Source: Acholeplasmataceae bacterium
GTDB lineage: Bacteria > Bacillota_I > Bacilli_A > ML615J-28 > CAG-698
Reading direction: 5' to 3'
Assembly (NCBI GenBank): GCA_012840905.1
Contig: DUVT01000136.1
Coordinates: 1 to 13,160, forward strand
DNA length: 13,160 nucleotides
Position numbers and translations under genes: made by a program. Every line of letters begins with the position of its first letter. Position 1 is the first letter of the stretch. Under the pieces are notes generated by a model. It did no database searches, was not told the origin of the DNA, and was given only the letters and a program-made list of their open reading frames with translations. This document shows, piece by piece, positions 1 through 7,831 of the stretch.

Positions 1-477
1 ATCTTTGTAACTCATGATCAAGAAGAAGCACTAACAATGTCTGATACAGTAGTTGTTATGGACAAAGGTGTTATTCAACAGATCGGTACCCCTGAAGATA
101 TCTATAATGAGCCGAAAAATCGTTTTGTAGCGAGTTTTATTGGTGAGAGCAATATAATTAGGGGTAAGTACTTAGGTAACAGGAAAGTTGAATTTATGGG
201 TGCTGTATTTGATTGCGTTGATGACAACTTTGAAGTTGGCGAAGAATGTGATGTAGTTATTAGACCTGAAGATTTTGATGTAGTAGATCTTGAAGAAGCT
301 AAATTAGTTGGTGTAGTTGATGCTACATTATTCAAAGGTGTTCACTTTGAGATTTGTGCAATCGTTAATGGTCAAGAGTTTGTTCTTCATAAATATGAGA
401 ATGTTAATGTCGGTGATAAAATCGGATTAAGTGTGGATCCATATGAGATTCATCTAATGAAGGTGCAAGATGAATAA
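1..477 (+). CDS. potA: Spermidine/putrescine ABC transporter ATP-binding protein PotA, C-terminal part
   Basis: This is the 3' end of the ATPase that powers polyamine import on the cytoplasmic face of the membrane. Reading frame 1 is open from the first base, so the gene starts before the window and 158 residues are visible; the first ATG, at 37, is internal. The visible part opens with the switch (H-loop) motif IFVTHDQEEA, followed by the end of the nucleotide-binding domain (DKGVIQQIGTPEDIYNEP, residues about 22-40). The rest is a TOBE-type beta domain, including the typical VVIRPEDF stretch, which in this family is regulatory or subunit-contacting. The Walker motifs lie outside the window. 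It overlaps potB by 8 bases, and potB, potC and potD follow, which supports the polyamine assignment over other TOBE-containing importers. Confidence in the family is high; the exact substrate is inferred from the operon. Confidence 0.93.
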   Translation: MFVTHDQEEALTMSDTVVVMDKGVIQQIGTPEDIYNEPKNRFVASFIGESNIIRGKYLGNRKVEFMGAVFDCVDDNFEVGEECDVVIRPEDFDVVDLEEAKLVGVVDATLFKGVHFEICAIVNGQEFVLHKYENVNVGDKIGLSVDPYEIHLMKVQDE

Positions 478-1297
478 ATACAAAAGATTTGCATTTCCAT
501 ATTTGGTATGGATGATTATCTTAACTATCGTACCAATTATTTTAATGTTAGTTTTGTCATTTATTCAAATGGAAGGCTTTAATTTAAGCTCTGCAAAGTT
601 TAGCTTAAGTGCATTCGAAAAATCTTTTAACCGTGAAACCATCATCGCATTTTCGAATTCTATCAAACTTGCAACTATTGCAACGATACTTTGTGTAATT
701 ATTGGTTATCCAGTAGCTTATATAGTATCTAAATTAAAGATTCAAAATAAGTTTAGTTTCTTACTTATTTTAATCTTACCAATGTTTACTAATATGTTAC
801 TGCGTGTTAACACAATAAACAGGTTGCTACTTCCAGAAGGTTTTTTAAAAAATGTTTTTGGAATTAGCTTAAATTATAGTGGAACAGAATTTGCAGTTGT
901 ATTAGTTATGGTAGTTGTTTAATTACCATTTATGATATTTCCGATCTTTACAGTATTAGAAAAGATTGATCCATCCTTACTTGAAGCAAGTAAAGATTTG
1001 GGTGCAAATAATTGGAAAACATTTATGAAAGTCACACTTCCTTTATCACTTAAAGGGGTAAGTAGTGGTATTATTATGGTATTCTTACCAACTGCCACAT
1101 CATTTACAATTCCCCAGATTGTTAGTCGAGGAAGAATTAAATTAATCGGGAACATAATTGAAGAAAAGTTAGGGCTTGCTACTGCAGCGGTAGATTATCC
1201 TGTAGGAAGCTTAATTTCCATCCTTATCCTTGTAATTGTACTTGGAGCTCTATATATCATTAGTAGAGTTGATGCGGAAGGAGAAACGCTACTATGA
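470..1297 (+). pseudogene. potB: Polyamine ABC transporter permease PotB, interrupted by an in-frame TAA
   Basis: PotB is one of the two membrane permeases of the PotABCD polyamine importer. The frame opens at ATG 470, overlapping the end of potA (GATGAATAA), and closes at TGA 1295-1297, overlapping the potC start. That would give a normal-length 275-residue protein, but codon 151 (920-922) is TAA. Residues 1-150 carry several TM helices. After the stop, the same frame continues with LPFMIFPIFTVLEKIDPS and the EAA loop (EASKDLGANNWKTF), which docks on the ATPase. Homologues usually have tyrosine before LPFM, so one base change (TAC or TAT to TAA) explains the interruption. No frameshift or other decay is visible. 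An internal ATG at 932 has no Shine-Dalgarno site. The stop may be a recent null mutation, a sequencing error, or a read-through site; the sequence alone cannot decide. Confidence 0.85.
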
Positions 1298-2154
1298 TGA
1301 GTTTAAATCAAGTGAAAAAAGAGAAGGTTGTAAAAAAGGTTGGAAGTGGCCTGAAGTTTACTTTTCTTGCTTTAGTTATGTTCTTAATGTATTTTCCAAT
1401 TTTAATTATTATTATTCAATCTTTCAATGCAAATGGTCAAGGAACTGATTTTGGCGGGTTCACCTTCCGTTGGTATGGTGAAATGTTTAAAGATACGAAT
1501 TTAATGAATGCAATTGTTGTTACGATTTCAATTTCGATTATTTCCACGATAGTTGCAACTATTCTTGGAACACTATTTGCGATTGGAATTAATTCATTAA
1601 ATAGTAAACGAAGAAAAAGAATGATTCTTATTAATAATGTACCAGTTCTAAATGCTGAGGTTGTAACTGGTGTATCATTATTCTTTGTATTCAAGACTTT
1701 TGGAATATTGATTGGTAATGAGTATTTATTAGGATATACTACATTACTAATTGCTCATATATTTTTCTCTATTCCATATGTTGTTTTAAGTGTATTACCT
1801 AAATTAAACGAGATTGATAAAAACTTATATGATGCAGCTTTAGATTTAGGTTGTACACCAGCTAGTGCCTTGAGAAAAGTTATTATTCCTTCTATTATGA
1901 CAGGAATCTTAACGGGTGCCATGTTGGCTTTTACAATGAGTTTTGATGACTTTGTAATTAGTTATATGGTTGCAGGAGAAGAAATTAAAAACTTCTCAAT
2001 GTGGATCTATGCTAATCAAAAGTTGTCAGGAAGATCATTAGTATGGCCAAAAGGGTATGCTTATAATTCAATAGTCACTCTTATCACATTATTTGCATTA
2101 ATAGTGTATAATATTATTGCAGCGAAAAAAAATAAAGCAAAAGGAAAGGCATAA
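1294..2154 (+). CDS. potC: Polyamine ABC transporter permease PotC
   Basis: This is the second membrane permease of the polyamine importer, 286 residues, a usual PotC length. The start ATGATG overlaps the potB stop (ATGA). A purine-rich GGAAGGAG at about 1275-1282 precedes it, so either of the first two Met codons could be used. A basic cytoplasmic N-terminus leads to a first TM helix at about 21-42, and some five further hydrophobic segments follow. The EAA loop is clear (DAALDLGCTPASALRKVIIPS, about residues 181-201), followed by TGILTGAMLAFTMSFDDFVISYM, a stretch very typical of PotC. It is intact, although its partner potB is interrupted. It would be expressed in one transcript with potA, potB and potD. 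Confidence 0.93.
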   Translation: MMSLNQVKKEKVVKKVGSGLKFTFLALVMFLMYFPILIIIIQSFNANGQGTDFGGFTFRWYGEMFKDTNLMNAIVVTISISIISTIVATILGTLFAIGINSLNSKRRKRMILINNVPVLNAEVVTGVSLFFVFKTFGILIGNEYLLGYTTLLIAHIFFSIPYVVLSVLPKLNEIDKNLYDAALDLGCTPASALRKVIIPSIMTGILTGAMLAFTMSFDDFVISYMVAGEEIKNFSMWIYANQKLSGRSLVWPKGYAYNSIVTLITLFALIVYNIIAAKKNKAKGKA

Positions 2155-2159
2155 GACAT

Positions 2160-3245
2160 ATGAAAAAATTTATTAGCATATTTAGTTTCATTCTAATGTT
2201 TATTCTAGCTGTTGGATGTGACAGCCGTGAAAAACTATATGTGTTAAGTTGGGGTGAATATATTAATCCTGATGTAGTTGAAGCATTTGAAGAAGAATTT
2301 GGGGTAAGAGTGGTAATTACTGAAGCTACATCGAATGAATCTATGCATAATAGAATTCAAACTGGTGCTGGTCAATATGATATCGTTATTCCAAGTGATT
2401 ATATGATGGAAAGAATGGTAGAAGATGACCTATTACTAGAATTAGATTTTGATTTACTACCAAACTATAGTAAAGAAAAATTTGATCCTCATTTACAAGA
2501 GTTAAGAGAAGAGTATTTTGAGGGTAATGAAAAATATGGTGTTCCATATTTCTGGGGCACATTAGGAATAATGTATAACGATGCAAAACCTGGAGTTAAA
2601 GAATTAGTGGAAACTAATAGCTGGGCGGTATTCTTCGAACCAGAAATCATTCCAGAAGGTGTTACAGTTGGAATGTATGACTCTAGTCGTGATGCAGTAG
2701 CTGCAGCATTACTTTATCTAGACCGTGATTTAAATACGAAAGCAGATAAAGATTATGAAGATGCAGAAGCAGCACTTAAAAAAGTTAAATACACCCAATG
2801 GGGAACAGATGATCTAAAAGAAAGTGTCGCTGCAAAGAATTTAGATATTGCTTTAGTATATTCAGGTGACTTCTTTGATTCGCTTTACTTTGCAATCGAT
2901 AATGATTTAGAAGTTACATTTGATATGTTTGTAGATCAAGAAAAGAACAATGTTTGGTTTGATGTAATGGTTATACCAAAAACTGCAACTAAAGTCGAAC
3001 TTGCGCATGCATTTATTAACTTCTTCTTAGATGAAGATAATGCTTTAGAAAATGCATCTTACATCGGTTATTGTCCACCAATAACTAGTGTATATGAAGC
3101 AATGTTAGAAGATGAAGAGATTGCAGAACTAGTTACACATCCAGGATATTATCCAGGTGGTGTTGAAGGTACAGTTTATCGTCACTTAGGTGTAAACATC
3201 GCACAAAAAATGGATAGTATTTTAAGTAGAGTTAAAATAGGATAA
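2160..3245 (+). CDS. potD: Polyamine-binding lipoprotein PotD
   Basis: This is the extracellular substrate-binding protein of the polyamine importer, 361 residues. It has a lipoprotein signal peptide: MKKF, a hydrophobic core, then the lipobox AVGC with Cys20 as the predicted lipidated residue. Mature-protein motifs match PotD: LSWGEYINPDVV (Trp31, Tyr34), the PSDYMMERM loop (Ser79, Asp80, Tyr81), GTLGIMYN, MYDSSRDAV (Asp174), VYSGD and VWFDVMVIPKTA (Trp266, Asp268). Several of these positions correspond to polyamine-contacting residues in E. coli PotD, but the alignment was done by eye. It lies five bases after potC and is last in the operon, followed by a strong terminator. Its intact frame suggests that the potB stop is recent or artefactual. 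Confidence 0.95.
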   Translation: MKKFISIFSFILMFILAVGCDSREKLYVLSWGEYINPDVVEAFEEEFGVRVVITEATSNESMHNRIQTGAGQYDIVIPSDYMMERMVEDDLLLELDFDLLPNYSKEKFDPHLQELREEYFEGNEKYGVPYFWGTLGIMYNDAKPGVKELVETNSWAVFFEPEIIPEGVTVGMYDSSRDAVAAALLYLDRDLNTKADKDYEDAEAALKKVKYTQWGTDDLKESVAAKNLDIALVYSGDFFDSLYFAIDNDLEVTFDMFVDQEKNNVWFDVMVIPKTATKVELAHAFINFFLDEDNALENASYIGYCPPITSVYEAMLEDEEIAELVTHPGYYPGGVEGTVYRHLGVNIAQKMDSILSRVKIG

Positions 3246-3251
3246 TAATTT

Positions 3252-3282
3252 AGGATATAGCAAAGATGCTATATCCTTTTTT
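3252..3282 (+). terminator. Intrinsic terminator of the pot operon
   Basis: A perfect 11-bp stem (AGGATATAGCA, 3252-3262, with TGCTATATCCT, 3267-3277) closes a 4-nt AAGA loop. It runs into six Ts at 3277-3282, just after the potD stop. Confidence 0.92.
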
Positions 3283-3286
3283 CATT

Positions 3287-3317
3287 AAAAAAAACTAGGT
3301 AAGTTTTTACCTAGTTT
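3287..3317 (-). terminator. Intrinsic terminator of the YwaF-like gene (minus strand)
   Basis: The arms AAACTAGGTAA (3292-3302) and TTACCTAGTTT (3307-3317) form a perfect 11-bp stem with a 4-nt loop. The A-run at 3287-3294 is the U-tract on the minus strand. The upstream arm overlaps the TAG stop codon of the gene (3311-3313), so the gene ends inside its own terminator. Confidence 0.9.
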
Positions 3318-4054
3318 GAATAATTATATTTAAATATTTGTTTTTTGTTTATATATAAATAGTCAAGTACATAGACAAGTGTAACTAAGACAATTGCAAG
3401 CACAGAAATAATTATAAACTGAGGAACACCTGAAATTGTAAATGGTAAGTTACTATCAAAGAATAAATAATCATGATTAGCTTTAAAGATAATAACTTGA
3501 ATTATTTCTGCATTAACAACTACAGCCAAGAGTCCAATATATACTTGATACATACTTTTTAGTTGTAAAATGTGGGATTTTGTAAAAAAGAGGACTAATG
3601 GAACAACAACTATAACATAATGTGACAACACACTATCTAAAACTTGTAGTGTTATATACTTATCATTAAAGATTCCGTTTGGCATAAAGAACGTAAAAAG
3701 CCCTCCAATTAGACCAGTAACAAGGAAAAAATCTTTTCCCTTTTTCCAACCAAATATTTGATACAAACATAAAAAGATTGTATTTACATTACATAAGTAA
3801 AACGGCCAATATGCTTCGAAAACGTTAGTTCCTAAAAATACGTTAATTAATCTTCTGAATAGATAAATAAATAAAATTACAATTGACATTACTTTTAGGA
3901 CTTTATCTAGCTTGGCGTGTTTATCTTTATATCGAAGCGATAAATACACAATAGAGATAAGCAAAAAGATTAATGATAATATATGGACAAGTTCATAATT
4001 ATATTCGCCATCAACAAATCCTTTATATAAAAACTTCTCAATAAATTCTATCAT
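3311..4054 (-). CDS. YwaF/TIGR02206-like multipass membrane protein
   Basis: This is a 247-residue integral membrane protein. The longer reading from GTG 4063 is unlikely because that codon lies inside the Shine-Dalgarno sequence AAAGGTGG (4067-4060). ATG 4054 sits five bases downstream of it and is chosen. About seven hydrophobic segments are visible. The segment with WPFYLCNVNTIFL, the following GLIGGLFTFFMPNG and the later LDSVLSHYVIVVVPL (with a membrane-embedded His) recall the TIGR02206/YwaF group. From memory, that group is related to the eukaryotic TMEM164 acyltransferases, in which an equivalent Cys has been proposed as catalytic; this link is weak. It stands alone, convergent with potD and divergent from the ABC exporter genes, with its own promoter and terminator. 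Its function is unknown. Confidence 0.75.
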   Translation of the reverse strand: MIEFIEKFLYKGFVDGEYNYELVHILSLIFLLISIVYLSLRYKDKHAKLDKVLKVMSIVILFIYLFRRLINVFLGTNVFEAYWPFYLCNVNTIFLCLYQIFGWKKGKDFFLVTGLIGGLFTFFMPNGIFNDKYITLQVLDSVLSHYVIVVVPLVLFFTKSHILQLKSMYQVYIGLLAVVVNAEIIQVIIFKANHDYLFFDSNLPFTISGVPQFIIISVLAIVLVTLVYVLDYLYINKKQIFKYNYSN

Positions 4055-4085
4055 TATTACCACCTTTAATTGATTAATTATCTAC

Positions 4086-4114
4086 ATTATACTCTCTTTT
4101 TCTACAAATGTAAA
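4086..4114 (-). promoter_or_regulatory. Promoter of the YwaF-like gene
   Basis: On the minus strand, TTTACA (4114-4109) and TATAAT (4091-4086) are separated by exactly 17 bases. The predicted leader before ATG 4054 is about 25 nt and contains the AAAGGTGG ribosome-binding site. Confidence 0.8.
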
Positions 4115-4159
4115 TCTGTTTATGACATTGACAATTATTTATTGCTATTTGTCGTATTT

Positions 4160-4165
4160 TATAAT
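4160..4165 (+). promoter_or_regulatory. Candidate -10 box of the ABC exporter operon
   Basis: A perfect TATAAT lies 24 bases before ATG 4190. No good -35 sits at normal distance: the best is TTTATT at 4138-4143. A consensus TTGACA at 4128-4133 is 26 bases away, which is too far for ordinary SigA use. The call rests mainly on the -10 box. Confidence 0.5.
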
Positions 4166-4189
4166 ACAATAATATTTGAGGTGAAAATT

Positions 4190-4900
4190 ATGTTAGAAAT
4201 AAAAAACTTTTCAAAAACATATACAAAGGGGAAAAAAGCGGTAGATAATATAAACTTACATATAAAGCCTGGTGAGGTTTTTGGTTTTATCGGTCACAAT
4301 GGTGCTGGTAAGACTACTACAATCAAATCAATTGTAGGTATATTAGATTTTGAAGAAGGAGAAATTCTAATTGATGGAAACTCAATTAAGGATGATCCAA
4401 TAAAATGTAAATCAATTACAGCTTATATTCCAGATAGTCCAGAACTATATGAACAACTAACTGGAATTCAATATTTAAACTTTATTTGTGATATTTATAA
4501 AATAAGTACAGATAGAAGAAAGGAAGATATTGAAAAATACGCTAAGATCTTTGAACTAGCAGGACGCTTAGGAGATTTGATTTCATCTTACTCTCATGGG
4601 ATGAAACAAAAACTCGCACTTATTTCTGCATTAGTAAGAAAGCCTAAACTTTTAGTTTTGGATGAACCATTTGTTGGGTTAGATCCAAAGGCTTCATTTT
4701 TAGTTAAAGAAATTATGAAGGAAATGTGTAAAGAAGGTTCAAGTATTTTCTTCTCAACCCACATTTTAGAAGTTGCAGAAAAATTATGTGATCATGTTGC
4801 AATTATTAAAAATGGTAAAATTATTGCATATGGAACAATGGATGATGTAAAAGGCGACAAATCCTTAGAAGACGTATTCTTGGAGACTGCAAATGAGTAA
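4190..4900 (+). CDS. ABC transporter ATP-binding protein (ABC-2-type exporter)
   Basis: This is a 236-residue cytoplasmic ATPase that would drive the membrane partner encoded next. An in-frame extension back to 4070 would run through the promoter region and has no ribosome-binding site. ATG 4190 follows GAGGTG (4178-4183) by six bases and gives the normal start MLEIKNFSKTY. Visible motifs are Walker A GHNGAGKTT (residues 35-43), the degenerate signature YSHGMKQK (134-141), Walker B LLVLDEP (154-160), the D-loop GLDP and the switch His191 (STHILE). The short single-domain form and C-terminus (SLEDVFLETANE) are typical of ABC-2/CcmA-type exporters. It overlaps the permease by eight bases. The substrate cannot be told from sequence. 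Confidence 0.93.
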   Translation: MLEIKNFSKTYTKGKKAVDNINLHIKPGEVFGFIGHNGAGKTTTIKSIVGILDFEEGEILIDGNSIKDDPIKCKSITAYIPDSPELYEQLTGIQYLNFICDIYKISTDRRKEDIEKYAKIFELAGRLGDLISSYSHGMKQKLALISALVRKPKLLVLDEPFVGLDPKASFLVKEIMKEMCKEGSSIFFSTHILEVAEKLCDHVAIIKNGKIIAYGTMDDVKGDKSLEDVFLETANE

Positions 4901-6482
4901 ATTTTTAACAACATTAAAATATAATGTTTTAAATAACTTTGCAATCAATAAGTTAAGAAAGAAAAAAGACCCAAGCAAATATAGTGCTGGGAAAATCTTT
5001 CTTTTTGTTCTCTTAGGATTATTCTTATTTGGAACCGCCTTACTTTACTCATTCATGTTTATCGAAATGATAGGAGCAGAATTTGCGGAAACATTATTAA
5101 GTTTAGGAATCTTCATGTGCGTTCTCTTATCCTTAATAGTTACTGTATCTAATGCAATTAGTTACTTATTTAAATCTAAAGATTTTAATTTGTTAATGAG
5201 TTTACCTTTAAAAACAAATACAGTAGTTTTAACAAAAATTTCATATTTACTTTTAATTAACTACGTACTATTTGCATTTCTTTATTTGCCTATTTTAATT
5301 GTTTATGGAATTTATGTAGAAACTACCTTACTATTTTGGGTTTTAGCAATCTTAACATTTATATTACTACCATTATTTCCGGTAAGTATTTCAACTTTTA
5401 TTGCATATGGCCTAAGCTTAATTTTACCTAGATTTAGATATAAAAACTTGCTTACAATTATTTTTAGTTTGGCGTTAATGGTCTTTATTATGGTTATTAA
5501 CTTTTCTACTAGTATTGCTGCAGAAGACCCATCAAGATTTAGCCAATCTATTAGTCAGTTTTTATCTAAGACTGGTGAGTGGGCTTATAATGGAATGAAA
5601 GGTGACTTTCTAGATTATTTATTCTTTATATTAATTTCAGTTATTCCATTTGTAGTTTTAATTAAATTACTTGGATTTGTATTTTTAAAAGCTAATACAC
5701 GTTTTTCTTCTAGTATTAGCGGAAGAAAATATAAGTTTACAGACTTAAAGATAAAGGGTCAAGGACCTATTTTGGCTAAAAAAGAATTAAAGAGATATTT
5801 TGGTTCTCCAATGTATGTTTTAAATACAATTGTTGGGCCACTACTATCAACAGTGTCTGTTGTAGTATTTGCGATTTCAATTGAAAAAGCAATGGCTGAG
5901 CTGGATTTAGGTTTGGAAGCAATGCAGTTTGTTAATCCAATAATTGTTGCATTAGTAGTATTTATGCTTGGTATTACATCAACTACTGCATCTAGTATCT
6001 CAATTGAAGGAAAACAATTTTGGATTTTGAAATCTTCACCAATTACTCCTAAGCAAGTTTTTCATGGGAAGATAATTGTGAATTTAGTTATCACTGTACC
6101 TTTCCTAATTATTAATGCAGTCTTAGCAGTTGTCTTATTAAACTTTGGTGTACTTGATACAATAATGTTAATTGTCATACCGTTATTAGTTACGTTATTT
6201 ATGAGTTATATGGGATTATTCGTTAATTTATTATTCCCAAGATTTGATTATGATAGTGATGTAAAAGCAATAAAACAAAGTTTAAGTGTTTTGATTACTA
6301 TGGGGGTCGGTTTTGTAGTTGCTGCTATTATAATTGGTACTAGTGGTTATGTATATTCAAATACAGGTAATCCAATTTATACATATTTAACTGGTCTAAT
6401 AACATCTTTAGTATTTGCAATTTTATCGATTGTGCTCTTATATACAAAGGGAGAACAAAAATATAACAAAATAGAAATCTAA
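4893..6482 (+). CDS. ABC-2-type transporter permease, about 12 TM helices
   Basis: This is a 529-residue, very hydrophobic membrane protein, the partner of the preceding ATPase. The ATG lies within the ATPase stop region (ATGAGTAA), with GGAG at 4882-4885 seven bases upstream, so translation is probably coupled. A basic N-terminus (KLRKKKDPSKYSAGK, about residues 20-34) is followed by about 12 predicted membrane segments. They are split into two halves by a hydrophilic linker near residues 270-305 (SSISGRKYKFTDLKIKGQGP), consistent with a fused pair of six-helix permease units. The family resembles the large Bacillota exporter permeases that I associate with Pfam ABC_tran_2, but this is from memory. 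No substrate can be assigned. A terminator follows immediately. Confidence 0.85.
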   Translation: MSKFLTTLKYNVLNNFAINKLRKKKDPSKYSAGKIFLFVLLGLFLFGTALLYSFMFIEMIGAEFAETLLSLGIFMCVLLSLIVTVSNAISYLFKSKDFNLLMSLPLKTNTVVLTKISYLLLINYVLFAFLYLPILIVYGIYVETTLLFWVLAILTFILLPLFPVSISTFIAYGLSLILPRFRYKNLLTIIFSLALMVFIMVINFSTSIAAEDPSRFSQSISQFLSKTGEWAYNGMKGDFLDYLFFILISVIPFVVLIKLLGFVFLKANTRFSSSISGRKYKFTDLKIKGQGPILAKKELKRYFGSPMYVLNTIVGPLLSTVSVVVFAISIEKAMAELDLGLEAMQFVNPIIVALVVFMLGITSTTASSISIEGKQFWILKSSPITPKQVFHGKIIVNLVITVPFLIINAVLAVVLLNFGVLDTIMLIVIPLLVTLFMSYMGLFVNLLFPRFDYDSDVKAIKQSLSVLITMGVGFVVAAIIIGTSGYVYSNTGNPIYTYLTGLITSLVFAILSIVLLYTKGEQKYNKIEI

Positions 6483-6484
6483 AC

Positions 6485-6510
6485 AAGATGGGTAATTTTG
6501 CCCATCTTTT
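6485..6510 (+). terminator. Intrinsic terminator of the ABC exporter operon
   Basis: AAGATGGG (6485-6492) pairs with CCCATCTT (6501-6508) around an 8-nt loop. The T-tract is short (TTTT, 6507-6510), starting within the stem. Confidence 0.8.
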
Positions 6511-6523
6511 CTAATTAATTTAA

Positions 6524-6552
6524 TTGTTATTTTTAATATGTTATTGTATAAT
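6524..6552 (+). promoter_or_regulatory. Promoter of the PlsC-like acyltransferase gene
   Basis: TTGTTA (6524-6529) and TATAAT (6547-6552) are spaced by 17 bases. The predicted start is about 15 nt before the GAGGTGAT ribosome-binding site at 6564-6571. Confidence 0.75.
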
Positions 6553-6574
6553 AAACTGAATTCGAGGTGATTTA

Positions 6575-7351
6575 ATGACTACCTTAATTTTTATATTAGC
6601 ATATGTAACTTTTTTTATTTTGCAGGTGATTTTCATAAATCCATATTTATTTTTAGTATGGATATTCACAAGTTATATATTAGCTTTTTTAGTAGTTGTA
6701 ATATTTTATCTATTAAATTTCCCATTGGTTTTAATTTTAAAACCAACACATCCTTACAAAACATATTTAATGAAAAGCTTAGCTGCTTTTTTAAATCGTT
6801 GTTATTTAAATATGAAAATAGAAGTAGAAGGAGTGGAAAATGTCCCGCTTGATGGGAGGATAGTTGCTTATGCAAACCATAAATCATATACAGATGCATT
6901 TGCACTTATGCCTTATTTTCCAAGACCACTAACTTTAACACCAAAGAAAAATGTTTTAAAAATTCCATTTTTAAGACTTTGGTTAAAAGCGTATGATGTT
7001 TTTCCAATAAACCGAGAAAATCCAAAAGAAACTTTAAGGGATTTGGAAAATGCTGTTGAAACAGTAAAAAAGAATCAAACAATACTTTTGTTTCCTGAAG
7101 GTACTATTAAAGATCGCTTAGAAGATAAAGTAACAAATGCAAAAGCTGGAGCATTTAGATTAGTTAAAAACGCAGAAGCTGGATTATTACCAATTAAATA
7201 TGAAGGAAATGATCTTGTTAGGAAGCGTTGGCCAAAAAGAACTTATAGAAAGATTAAGATATTTCCTGTAATTCCCTATTCAGAAATTAAAGATTTAACA
7301 ACCCGCGAAATAGCGCAAATATTTATGGATACTATAAATGAAGAAAAATAA
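6575..7351 (+). CDS. plsC: 1-acyl-sn-glycerol-3-phosphate acyltransferase family protein (PlsC-like)
   Basis: This is a 258-residue membrane-associated acyltransferase. It probably transfers a fatty acyl group to the sn-2 position of lysophosphatidic acid, giving phosphatidic acid for phospholipid synthesis. Two N-terminal hydrophobic segments (about residues 3-21 and 24-58) anchor it. The catalytic block I motif HX4D is NHKSYTD (His102, Asp107). Block II is seen as FPINRENP (143-150, Arg147) and block III as LLFPEGT (171-177). Block IV is represented by LLPIKYEG (204-211). ATG 6575 has GAGGTG at 6564-6569. It is a single-gene unit between its own promoter and a terminator that begins inside its stop codon. 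PlsC is the likeliest member, although related acyltransferases share the motifs. Confidence 0.88.
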   Translation: MTTLIFILAYVTFFILQVIFINPYLFLVWIFTSYILAFLVVVIFYLLNFPLVLILKPTHPYKTYLMKSLAAFLNRCYLNMKIEVEGVENVPLDGRIVAYANHKSYTDAFALMPYFPRPLTLTPKKNVLKIPFLRLWLKAYDVFPINRENPKETLRDLENAVETVKKNQTILLFPEGTIKDRLEDKVTNAKAGAFRLVKNAEAGLLPIKYEGNDLVRKRWPKRTYRKIKIFPVIPYSEIKDLTTREIAQIFMDTINEEK

Positions 7352-7378
7352 ACAGCTTTATTTGGCTGTTTATTTTTT
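7347..7378 (+). terminator. Intrinsic terminator of the acyltransferase gene
   Basis: AATAAACAGC (7347-7356) pairs perfectly with GCTGTTTATT (7365-7374) around an 8-nt loop, followed by Ts to 7378. The stem includes the gene's TAA stop codon. Confidence 0.88.
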
Positions 7379-7403
7379 ATTAATGAGAAAATGAAAATAA
7401 TGC

Positions 7404-7432
7404 TTGCAAAATTGGTTAAAATTTAGTATAAT
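7404..7432 (+). promoter_or_regulatory. Promoter of the tRNA operon
   Basis: TTGCAA (7404-7409), a 17-base spacer and a perfect TATAAT (7427-7432) lie 19 bases before the tRNA-Trp 5' end. Confidence 0.82.
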
Positions 7433-7451
7433 ATTTATTGCATTGGGTTAT

Positions 7452-7525
<74 letters not shown>

Positions 7526-7532
7526 TATATAT

Positions 7533-7609
7533 GGCGGTCGTGGCGAAGTGGTTAACGCATCGGATTGTGGCTCCGACATTCGTGGGTTCGATTCCCATCG
7601 GCCGCCCCA
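7533..7609 (+). tRNA. tRNA-His (anticodon GTG), with encoded G-1 and CCA
   Basis: The acceptor stem GCGGTCG (7534-7540) pairs with CGGCCGC (7599-7605), with one G-U. The extra G at 7533 faces C7606, the His-specific G-1:C73 identity pair. The anticodon stem TCGGA/TCCGA carries loop TTGTGGC, anticodon GTG (7567-7569). The CCA is encoded at 7607-7609. It follows tRNA-Trp by only seven bases, so the two are cotranscribed. Confidence 0.97.
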
Positions 7610-7625
7610 TTATATTTTTAAAAAT

Positions 7626-7650
7626 GTTTGGTAATTACCAAACTTTTTTT
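7626..7650 (+). terminator. First terminator after the tRNA genes
   Basis: GTTTGG (7626-7631) and CCAAAC (7638-7643) flank the self-complementary loop TAATTA, followed by seven Ts at 7644-7650. Confidence 0.88.
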
Positions 7651-7693
7651 ATTTTGATTATGAGTATAAAGTTCGAAAATGTATCGATTAATT

Positions 7694-7723
7694 AGAGGGA
7701 TTTATTAAAATCCTTCTTTTTTC
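7694..7723 (+). terminator. Second, back-up terminator after the tRNA genes
   Basis: AGAGGGATTT (7694-7703) pairs with AAATCCTTCT (7708-7717) with one G-U and a 4-nt loop, then a T-rich tract interrupted by one C. No gene lies between the two terminators. Confidence 0.7.
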
Positions 7724-7765
7724 TTTTTTAAAAAATTTAATAAAAAAATACTTTGCTTTCATATT

Positions 7766-7803
7766 TTGACAGTATATCACAATTGAAAGAAGTATTATAT
7801 TAT
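7766..7803 (+). promoter_or_regulatory. Candidate promoter region of the surface-protein gene at 7832
   Basis: A consensus TTGACA (7766-7771) is followed by overlapping -10-like boxes (TATTAT at 7793-7798 and again at 7798-7803), but the spacer is 21 bases or more. Such long spacing would make the promoter weak or activator-dependent. The region lies after two terminators, so a promoter is expected here. Confidence 0.4.
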
Positions 7804-7831
7804 AGCGGCTTAAAAATGGGTGGGGGAACTA

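Noticed and set aside
932..1297. Separate small membrane-protein gene starting at ATG 932
   Set aside because: It is in frame with potB, lacks a ribosome-binding site and continues the PotB alignment exactly; it is the 3' part of an interrupted potB.
4070..4189. 40-residue N-terminal extension of the ABC ATPase
   Set aside because: It runs through the divergent promoter region, lacks a ribosome-binding site, and the family start matches ATG 4190 behind GAGGTG.
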